This document shows, piece after piece, positions 1-5,304 of a DNA stretch of 9,272 nt. The notes below the pieces were generated by a model. That model made no database searches and was not told where the DNA came from. It saw only the letters and a program-made list of their open reading frames with translations. Position 1 is the first letter of the stretch. Each line of letters opens with the position of its first letter. The DNA comes from an uncultured Thermomicrobiales bacterium (lineage in GTDB: Bacteria > Chloroflexota > Chloroflexia > Thermomicrobiales > Thermomicrobiaceae): positions 1 to 9,272 of the forward strand of contig CALAGB010000241.1 of NCBI GenBank assembly GCA_937891245.1. The letters run 5' to 3'. Position numbers and translations under genes: made by a program.

Positions 1-9
1 GCCACAGGT

Positions 10-15
10 GGAGGG
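10..15 (+). promoter_or_regulatory. Ribosome binding site of the WecA/TagO-like gene
   Basis: A GGAGGG Shine-Dalgarno sequence ends 8 nt before the ATG at position 24. It is the reason for choosing this ATG over the GTG that follows immediately at position 27. No promoter can be judged because the window starts only a few bases upstream. Confidence 0.75.
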
Positions 16-23
16 CGAGACGG

Positions 24-1124
24 ATGGTGACGCACGGGGTTTATGCGTTCCTGGTTGCGGGCCTCGCAGCCATAACGACCGCTGCGCTCGTACCGACCCT
101 CATCCGAATCGCCCGCCAGCTGAATCTTCTCTCCGTCCCGACCGAAGCGCGTCATGTGCACACGGTGCCGATGCCGCGCATTGGCGGGCTGGCGATGTTC
201 GTCGGCTTTTCGGCAGCACTGGCGCTCAGTTTCTGGCTGCCGATCGAACGCTTTCCGGTTGAAGTCGAGCGGATACTCCTGCTCTTCATTGGTGCCGTGC
301 TCGTCGTCACCGTCATGGTTTGTGACGACATGGTTGGCGTGTCGCCCGGCAAGAAGCTGATTTGGCAGATCGCGGCAGCGGCGATCATCATCGTGCCTCG
401 TCTGCGGGGCGAGGGGCACGGGCTGGTGATCGATCAGTTCACCAATCCGTTTGGCGGCACCATCCACCTTCCGCTACTCGTCGCTATCGGCTTCACCCTT
501 TTCTGGATCGTCGGCTGCATGAATACCGTCAACTGGCTTGACGGTCTCGATGGATTGGCCGGGAGTGTCACCCTCGTGGCAACTGCCGTCCTTTTCTTCC
601 ACACGTTTTTCCGCCCGGCCGGCGATCCGCAGTTCACGATTTCACTCCTGCCGGCAGCGCTCGGCGGAGCGGTGATCGGATTTCTGCCGTTCAACTGGCA
701 CCCGGCGCGCATCATCATGGGCGATGTCGGAGCGATGTTCCTCGGCTTCACTCTGGCGGTGATCTCGATCATTGGTGGCGCCAAGATCGCGACCGCTTTG
801 CTGGCGCTCTGGTTGCCGATCCTTGATGTCGCCTGGGTGATTGTCTACCGACTGATTAATAGCCAGTCACCAGCCAAAGCCGGTCGCATACATCTCCATC
901 ACCGGCTGCTCGATTTAGGCTGGTCTCAGCGACAAATCGTACTGCTGTTCACCGGTATTTCGATCTTGCTCGGCGGAGCATCGCTCTTTATCGGTCGTCC
1001 GGAAGTCAAGTTCTTCGCATTGATTGTGGCGGGCGTCGTTGTTATCGGACTGCTGGCATTGCTGGCACGGATCGGCCGTCGACAAGTCGAAACATCGGCC
1101 ACAGAATTTTCGAGGAGAACGTGA
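24..1124 (+). CDS. WecA/TagO-like undecaprenyl-phosphate sugar-1-phosphate transferase (MraY family)
   Basis: This 366-residue polytopic membrane protein belongs to the MraY/WecA/TagO superfamily. These enzymes transfer a sugar-1-phosphate (usually GlcNAc-1-P) from a UDP-sugar to undecaprenyl phosphate at the cytoplasmic face of the membrane, starting synthesis of a cell-wall polymer or surface polysaccharide. Visible family motifs in order: HTVPMPRIGG (residues 46-55), the Mg-binding Asp pair D101-D102 followed by the GKKLIWQ stretch (109-115), NWLDGLDGLAG (170-180), the MGDVGAMFLG loop (232-241), and HLHHRLL (290-296). The His-rich HxHHR form is typical of WecA/TagO rather than of true MraY, which acts on UDP-MurNAc-pentapeptide. 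About ten to eleven hydrophobic segments span the length, and the size is normal. The start is set by a strong ribosome binding site. The stop is one base before the zinc-ribbon gene, so the two are probably co-transcribed. The exact UDP-sugar cannot be read from the sequence. Confidence 0.9.
   Translation: MVTHGVYAFLVAGLAAITTAALVPTLIRIARQLNLLSVPTEARHVHTVPMPRIGGLAMFVGFSAALALSFWLPIERFPVEVERILLLFIGAVLVVTVMVCDDMVGVSPGKKLIWQIAAAAIIIVPRLRGEGHGLVIDQFTNPFGGTIHLPLLVAIGFTLFWIVGCMNTVNWLDGLDGLAGSVTLVATAVLFFHTFFRPAGDPQFTISLLPAALGGAVIGFLPFNWHPARIIMGDVGAMFLGFTLAVISIIGGAKIATALLALWLPILDVAWVIVYRLINSQSPAKAGRIHLHHRLLDLGWSQRQIVLLFTGISILLGGASLFIGRPEVKFFALIVAGVVVIGLLALLARIGRRQVETSATEFSRRT
1113..1117 (+). promoter_or_regulatory. 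Ribosome binding site of the FmdB-like zinc-ribbon gene
   Basis: An AGGAG motif lies inside the last codons of the upstream transferase gene and ends 8 nt before the ATG at 1126. It fixes the start of the zinc-ribbon protein at the conserved MPIYEYRC N-terminus. A longer open frame begins at 1024, but it only overlaps the upstream gene. Confidence 0.75.
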
Positions 1125-1125
1125 T

Positions 1126-1599
1126 ATGCCGATCTATGAGTACCGCTGCCTGACATGCCACAAGAAAGTGAGCATCTTCTTCCGTTCGTACGCCTCGGTC
1201 TCCGATCCCGTCTGTCCAGAATGCGGTAGCACAAACCTGGAACGGCTGTTCTCGCGGGTTGTGGTTCGGCGCGGTGGCGATCGTGCGGCCAAACTCGCCG
1301 GCGATGCCGAGTTCGGTACCAGTGATCTTGGTGAGTTTGACGACAGTATGGGGATGGGACTTGGCGACGACGCGTTCGGGGATCCATATGGCGACGGAGG
1401 AGGGGATCCGTTCGGTTTCGACGAGGACACCGATCCACGAGAAATCGCCCGCTGGACGCGTCAAATGAGCGCCCAGATAGGCGAGCCGCTCGATGCCGAT
1501 CTCGAATCGGCCCTCACCGATCTCGAGCGCGGCGCCGATCCGGATGAAGTCATGGACCGGCTTGAAGAGAGCGAGCCACCTCCGCTACCCGAAGAATAA
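1126..1599 (+). CDS. FmdB-family zinc-ribbon protein with acidic C-terminal tail
   Basis: This 157-residue protein opens with the FmdB/CxxC_CxxC_SSSS-type putative regulatory zinc ribbon: MPIYEYRC at residues 1-8, and two CxxC knuckles at C8/C11 and C30/C33 that should bind one zinc ion. The name FmdB comes from a methylotroph protein linked to formamidase regulation; no general molecular function is established for the family. The ribbon ends near residue 45. It is followed by a basic patch (R48, R49, R53), a Gly/Asp/Phe-rich low-complexity linker (about 70-103) and an acidic, probably helical C-terminal segment (about 105-150) ending in a Pro/Glu tail. Many family members are only about 60-110 residues, so this tail is an extension. 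The ATG is one base after the stop of the WecA/TagO-like gene and has a good ribosome binding site, implying coupled expression. The family assignment is firm; the biological role is unknown. Confidence 0.85.
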   Translation: MPIYEYRCLTCHKKVSIFFRSYASVSDPVCPECGSTNLERLFSRVVVRRGGDRAAKLAGDAEFGTSDLGEFDDSMGMGLGDDAFGDPYGDGGGDPFGFDEDTDPREIARWTRQMSAQIGEPLDADLESALTDLERGADPDEVMDRLEESEPPPLPEE

Positions 1600-1619
1600 G
1601 AGAGAGAGCACGCCCAAGA

Positions 1620-1844
1620 CTACTGGAGCAGGAGGTCGAAGGGCGGCTCGCGATCACTGTCCTGGCTGAACAGCGACCAAACCTGGAGCAGAGCACCGAA
1701 AACGCGGTGTCCGAGCAACGCACCAACCGTGACACCGCTAATGACCCCGAGTGCGGTTCCAAGCGTGAAGGGAAGCGCGAAGCTCGTTTTCGATTGCGCG
1801 GCCAATCTGCTCCTCCTCATGTTCGCCCAATGCGACCGGCTCAC
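1620..1844 (-). CDS. Small single-pass membrane protein of unknown function, downstream of rsfS
   Basis: I do not recognise this protein. It has 74 residues if translation begins at the GTG at 1844, or 66 residues from the ATG at 1820. The N-terminus is basic (RRSR), followed by one strongly hydrophobic, Gly-rich segment at about residues 22-46 (counted from the GTG), a second amphipathic or hydrophobic stretch at about 47-60, and a short acidic tail ending in PFDLLLQ. This suggests a single-pass inner-membrane protein, probably with the N-terminus in the cytoplasm by the positive-inside rule. I chose the GTG because it overlaps the rsfS stop as GTGA, the same 4-nt overlap style seen elsewhere in this window. 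Neither start has a convincing ribosome binding site. The stop lies 20 bp from the stop of the convergent zinc-ribbon gene. The gene could be spurious, but it exactly fills the space between rsfS and that gene. Confidence 0.6.
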   Translation of the reverse strand: MSRSHWANMRRSRLAAQSKTSFALPFTLGTALGVISGVTVGALLGHRVFGALLQVWSLFSQDSDREPPFDLLLQ

Positions 1845-2188
1845 TGAATGACAAGAAGTCGTTGCGCATCGGCCCAAACATCTTCGAGCCGGTAGTGACT
1901 TCGCTGTTCCTCGGTGAACAAGTGCACGATGACCGATCCGTAATCCAGTACGAGCCAACCTGTTTCAGCGACACCTTCGCGTCGATCTGGTCGAACGCCC
2001 TCGTCGCGCAGTTCGCGGGCGATCGTCTCGCCCATGGCCCGCAACTGTCGTGTGTTATCGGCGGACGCGATGACAAAACAGTCGGCGATGGTCGAAAGCT
2101 CACGGATATCGAGGACTTGAATATCGGTAGCCACCGCGTCGGAGGCAATGGCCGCTATTCGTCGCGCCAGATCGGTCGGATCAATCAC
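1841..2188 (-). CDS. rsfS: Ribosomal silencing factor RsfS (YbeB/Iojap family)
   Basis: This 115-residue protein is a full-length RsfS. The family binds ribosomal protein uL14 on the 50S subunit and blocks joining of the subunits, lowering translation when nutrients are scarce. Family signatures visible: the DIQVLDIRE strand (residues 22-30), the ADCFVIASA segment (35-43) followed by the TRQLRAMG helix (46-53), EGVAETGWLVLDYGSVIVHLF (71-91), and the EEQRSHYRLEDVWADA end (93-108). The GTG at 2188 is the only start that gives the conserved N-terminal helix; a ribosome binding site is weak at best. An extended -10 promoter lies just upstream, so rsfS has its own transcription start in addition to possible readthrough from the tRNA. 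The stop codon overlaps a GTG start for the small membrane protein. In many bacteria rsfS sits next to nadD; here its neighbours are a tRNA and the small membrane protein gene. Confidence 0.95.
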   Translation of the reverse strand: MIDPTDLARRIAAIASDAVATDIQVLDIRELSTIADCFVIASADNTRQLRAMGETIARELRDEGVRPDRREGVAETGWLVLDYGSVIVHLFTEEQRSHYRLEDVWADAQRLLVIQ

Positions 2189-2219
2189 GAATTACTGTCC
2201 GTTCACCGCGTACGTACGT

Positions 2220-2248
2220 ACTATAACAAATCAACGCGCCTCCTGCAA
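2220..2248 (-). promoter_or_regulatory. Predicted sigma70-type promoter of rsfS (extended -10)
   Basis: Read on the - strand, a -35-like TTGCAG (2248-2243) is followed by a 17-bp spacer and a -10 TATAGT (2225-2220). The spacer ends in TGT, giving an extended -10 of the TGn type. Transcription would start near 2213, about 25 nt before the rsfS GTG, inside a 12-bp GTACGTACGTAC palindrome (2210-2221). The -10 matches 5 of 6 consensus bases and the -35 matches 3 of 6. This is a sequence-only prediction. Confidence 0.55.
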
Positions 2249-2264
2249 TGCGATTCCGCAACGG

Positions 2265-2336
2265 TGGGCCTGGTAGGGTTCGAACCTACGACCTTGAGGT
2301 TATGAGCCCCTTGCTCTGCCACTGAGCTACAGGCCC
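2265..2336 (-). tRNA. tRNA with anticodon CAU: tRNA-Met (elongator) or tRNA-Ile2
   Basis: A full cloverleaf of 72 nt folds on the - strand. The 7-bp acceptor stem is GGGCCTG/CAGGCCC, the D arm is GCTC/GAGC, the anticodon loop is CTCATAA with anticodon CAU at about 2303-2301, and the T arm is GTAGG-TTCGAAC-CCTAC. The discriminator base is A. The following bases are CCG, so the 3' CCA is not encoded and must be added by the CCA-adding enzyme. The anticodon stem has an A-A mismatch at its outermost pair (27-43) and one G-T pair. A perfectly paired acceptor end (G1-C72) argues against initiator tRNA-Met. Choosing between elongator Met and lysidine-modified Ile2 is not settled; acceptor pairs C4-G69 and C5-G68 are also found in known Ile2 tRNAs. 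Confidence 0.93.
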
Positions 2337-2357
2337 GACACACCAGAGTTAGGGTTC

Positions 2358-2386
2358 ATTTTAGTTGATGCATTCAATGCGAACAA
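2358..2386 (-). promoter_or_regulatory. Predicted sigma70-type promoter of the CAU tRNA
   Basis: On the - strand a -35-like TTGTTC (2386-2381) is separated by exactly 17 bp from a -10 TAAAAT (2363-2358). The -10 ends 21 nt before the first base of the tRNA, giving a plausible short 5' leader of about 14 nt. The promoter lies in the roughly 65-bp gap after the treY stop, so the tRNA need not depend on readthrough from the trehalose operon. Confidence 0.5.
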
Positions 2387-2403
2387 CCGGAATTGGACGG
2401 CGG

Positions 2404-5304
2404 TTAGCCACACTCTGCGTCGACCGCGCCCGAGGATCGCTCATTCCAGGCCAGGCCAACCGGGAACTGCCGCATGACATCGGACATCAGGAGCGACGGC
2501 ACCCCCTGTACGTTCGCAATTGGTATCTGTTCTCCGCTGAACAGATCCTTCGCGAGTCCCGCCCAGTCGGCGGGTAACGGCAGGTTCGTATTGCCCCACG
2601 ATCGCGAGGCTGAAAGCGCGGCGCCGTCGTCGATAATCGCGGTACAGAGCCTCGGTGCCACAACCAACACACTGTTGTCGCGATATGTACGTACATAAGC
2701 AAAGAGGTGGTCTGCCCGTTCACCCCGCGCGCGGATCTCGATGTAACTGCCATCTCTGAAAACAGCAGGCGAGCGCTCGCGCAGTTTGAGGCACGTCTGA
2801 ATCAGGAAGAGTTTGATTCGCCCGTCGCCCCAGTTTTCCGTCAGGTCACGCAGCAAGGCGCCTCGGGAAGCGGCGCGGTCAAACCCCGCGAGGGCCTGAA
2901 GCCGGCGCTGGTAATCGACTGGACGACGGTTGTCGGGGTCAACCAGGCTGAGATCCCAGAGTTCGCTTCCCTGGTAGATATCGGGGACGCCGGGCGCGGT
3001 CAGCTTGAGCAACGATTGGCTCAGCGAGTTGAGTGCTCCCACGCGCGCCACGTAACGTTGGAAGCCCGTAAAATCGGTCAAGAACGCATTCGATCCGTCC
3101 GAGTGGAACAACGAGTCGAGAAAGCTCATGAGCGCGTCCTCGTAGACCGCGTCCGGCTCGCCCCAACTCGAACGCTCTTTGGCCTCCCGCACCGCTTTGA
3201 TCAAGTAATCGTGCAGACGTTGGTGAAACTGATCGAACCCGCTCTGTTCCACCGGCCATGCACCGATCAGCGTCTGATAGATGAAGTATTCAAGGTTATC
3301 GTCCGGGATCACCCGTCCATTGCGGATTTCCCGTTCGTCTCGATTGACCCGTTGCCAGGTGGCGAGCCGTTCAGCCCACTCATTCGGAAGCTCGGACAGC
3401 ACATTGATGCGCGCACGGACATCTTCGCTCCGTTTTGTGTCATGTGTTGATGTCGCGATCATCGAGTGCGGCCATCGTTGGGCCATCACGTGTAGGCGAT
3501 CATGCGTTTCATCGATCGATGTCGGTGCCTGTTCCGGTTGTCCCCCGACTTCATTACGCGATGCCAGCGGGAAGAAGCGATAGAGCGCGGTATCCTCGTT
3601 ACCCTTTGCCATCACCGGGCCGCTGAGCTGTTGCCAGCGCATGACGACGTCAAGCCATTCGCCGTGCCGCGCCGAGGGGACATATCCCGGGATGTCGAGC
3701 GTCAGAACGCCCGCCAGAAAGTCGAGCGTCTGGCGCAGATCGGGGCGCCGCGCTCGCGCGGTTTCAATCGCCTGCTCGATCCAGCCGCGGTCGCGGTCGT
3801 GCACGTCAAGGTCGCTGACATAGGTTCGATAGACCGGTAGCGCCGCGGTCGTCTCGATGAGCGCCTTTTGCAGTGAATCGAACGTCAGATCGCGACCATG
3901 ACGATCGCTGTTTGAAACGGCCTCCAGTGCGAAGGTGAGTGACCGTACGTACGCGGAAAAGGTTGTTTCGAGCAACTGCCGTTTGGCGAGATAAACGATC
4001 TCGGTATAACTGCCGATCACGCCGCACACACGCCGGTAGTTTTCTTCGATCGCGGGCAATCGCACCGGATCGACGAACAGATCACCGATCAGATTCAATG
4101 TTTCATAGCCGGTCGTCCCGCTTACCGGCCAATCCTGCGGCAACGGCTCGTCGGACGCGAGAATCTTTTCAACGACGAGATAGGCGGAAGGCGCTCCTGT
4201 TCGCTTCACCGAGTCGAGTCGTTTTCGAAGCGTCCGCAAGTAGTGACCGGGGTCGCGCAGGCCATCGATGTGATCGATCCGGAGGCCGCTGACCACTCCG
4301 GCAGCAACGAGCTCAAGGACGAGTTGATGTGTCGTTTCGAAGACATCGTCGTCTTCGACCCGCAATGACACGAACTCGTTCACGTCGAAGAAACGTCGGT
4401 AGTTGATTTGTTCGCGGGCGATCTGCCAGAAGGCGAGGCGGTACGCCTGTCGTCGGATGATGCGATCGAGTCGGTCGAAACTCCGTGGCTCGCCGGGAAC
4501 ACCGTTGACTTCGGTCAGACGTCGTTCAAGCGCCTGGACACCGTCTGGCAGAGCACGGAGTCGCGAGAGCGTCGCCGCGAACTCACTTCGTATTCGCCGG
4601 CGTCGATTCGCGACGTGTTGCTCGAAATGGTTGCGCGGCGGTAGCTCGGCGATTTCGTCGAGCAGTCGCTGGACGTCCGCCCAATCGCCGCTCGTGTCGT
4701 GGAGATGCTCTCGCAATGCACCATCGCCATCTTCGAAAATCAGGGCATACGATTCGAGCGCGACGGGGAGGCGGTGCTCAAAATAGCGCAGGTTGTAGCC
4801 GTCTTCGGCCGCTTCGAGCCGAATTTCACCACTCTCCAGCGTCTCGCCGTACCGTGCGCCGAGAATTGGCAGGAGGACGCGGTTATGCAAGCTCTCGTTC
4901 GGGTCGGCTGGATCCCATTCGATATCGAAGAAGTGGGCAAAGCGGGAACTGGGTCCGTTGAGGAGCACGTCATACCACCAGGGGTTGTCGATGCTGGCGG
5001 CCATATGATTGGGAACGATGTCCATGAGCAGGTTTATGTCATGACGGCGGGCTTCCAGCGACAGGCGTTCAAATTCCTCGCGACCGCCGAGTTGTGGGTT
5101 GATATGGAGTGGATCGGTGACGTCATAGCCGTGCAAGCTGCCGGGCCGCGCGGTCAGGATCGGCGAGCAGTAGATGTCGGAGATACCGAGTTGGTGCAGA
5201 TACGGGACGAGTTCGGTGGCCTGGGCAAACCGAAAGTCCGGCGTGAACTGCAACCGGTAGGTCGCCCGTGGCACGTGTCCCGTTCGCCGCACGTTCTCGT
5301 TCAT
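2404..5304 (-). CDS. treY: Maltooligosyltrehalose synthase TreY (GH13, EC 5.4.99.15)
   Basis: TreY isomerises the reducing-end alpha-1,4 bond of a maltooligosaccharide or glucan chain into an alpha-1,1 bond, making maltooligosyl-trehalose for TreZ. The 966-residue protein carries all GH13 signatures: DIVPNHMA (95-102, region I), LRIDHIDG (341-348, nucleophile D344), VVEK (377-380, acid/base E379), and the MTSase-specific TSTHDTKRSEDVRARI (618-633, third catalytic D622). It also has the diagnostic MAKGNEDTALYRFF (565-578), PGVPDIYQGSELWD (771-784) and DNRRPVDYQ (791-799) motifs. The early YRLQF and SDIYCSPI stretches (16-20, 42-49) are typical of TreY. No signal peptide is seen, so it should act in the cytoplasm. 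It is longer than the roughly 720-780-residue archaeal and actinobacterial enzymes, with extra length mainly between regions I and II and between E379 and D622. The ATG overlaps the treZ stop as ATGA and has a GGTGGA sequence 6 nt upstream. It is the last gene of the operon. Confidence 0.97.
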   Translation of the reverse strand: MNENVRRTGHVPRATYRLQFTPDFRFAQATELVPYLHQLGISDIYCSPILTARPGSLHGYDVTDPLHINPQLGGREEFERLSLEARRHDINLLMDIVPNHMAASIDNPWWYDVLLNGPSSRFAHFFDIEWDPADPNESLHNRVLLPILGARYGETLESGEIRLEAAEDGYNLRYFEHRLPVALESYALIFEDGDGALREHLHDTSGDWADVQRLLDEIAELPPRNHFEQHVANRRRRIRSEFAATLSRLRALPDGVQALERRLTEVNGVPGEPRSFDRLDRIIRRQAYRLAFWQIAREQINYRRFFDVNEFVSLRVEDDDVFETTHQLVLELVAAGVVSGLRIDHIDGLRDPGHYLRTLRKRLDSVKRTGAPSAYLVVEKILASDEPLPQDWPVSGTTGYETLNLIGDLFVDPVRLPAIEENYRRVCGVIGSYTEIVYLAKRQLLETTFSAYVRSLTFALEAVSNSDRHGRDLTFDSLQKALIETTAALPVYRTYVSDLDVHDRDRGWIEQAIETARARRPDLRQTLDFLAGVLTLDIPGYVPSARHGEWLDVVMRWQQLSGPVMAKGNEDTALYRFFPLASRNEVGGQPEQAPTSIDETHDRLHVMAQRWPHSMIATSTHDTKRSEDVRARINVLSELPNEWAERLATWQRVNRDEREIRNGRVIPDDNLEYFIYQTLIGAWPVEQSGFDQFHQRLHDYLIKAVREAKERSSWGEPDAVYEDALMSFLDSLFHSDGSNAFLTDFTGFQRYVARVGALNSLSQSLLKLTAPGVPDIYQGSELWDLSLVDPDNRRPVDYQRRLQALAGFDRAASRGALLRDLTENWGDGRIKLFLIQTCLKLRERSPAVFRDGSYIEIRARGERADHLFAYVRTYRDNSVLVVAPRLCTAIIDDGAALSASRSWGNTNLPLPADWAGLAKDLFSGEQIPIANVQGVPSLLMSDVMRQFPVGLAWNERSSGAVDAECG

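Noticed and set aside
1024..1125. Longer N-terminus for the zinc-ribbon protein from an ATG at 1024.
   Set aside because: The extra 34 residues overlap the transferase gene, show no similarity to the family, and the strong ribosome binding site and the MPIYEYRC start point to 1126.
1571..1651. Inverted pair GCGAGCC (1571-1577) and GGCTCGC (1645-1651) flanking the convergent stops.
   Set aside because: Only 7 bp with a 67-nt loop and both arms within coding sequence; not a believable terminator.
1862..2305. Open frame of 147 codons on the + strand across rsfS and the tRNA.
   Set aside because: It reads through the antisense of rsfS and into the tRNA gene. Its C-terminal end, resembling GLVGFEPTTLRL, is the well-known artefact of translating the antisense of a tRNA.
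2385..2405. Possible terminator after treY: AACCG (2385-2389) pairing with CGGTT (2401-2405).
   Set aside because: The stem is only 5 bp with an 11-nt loop, overlaps the treY stop and the tRNA -35 region, and has no following T-run.
2707..3450. Open frame of 247 codons on the + strand opposite treY.
   Set aside because: It is antisense to conserved TreY coding sequence, lacks a ribosome binding site and any recognisable domain, and is expected from codon bias of the real gene.
3510..3521. CATCGATCGATG, a 12-bp perfect palindrome inside treY.
   Set aside because: It sits in coding sequence for a Thr-Ser-Ile-Asp stretch, in a genome rich in CGATCG words; no partner sites or regulatory context.
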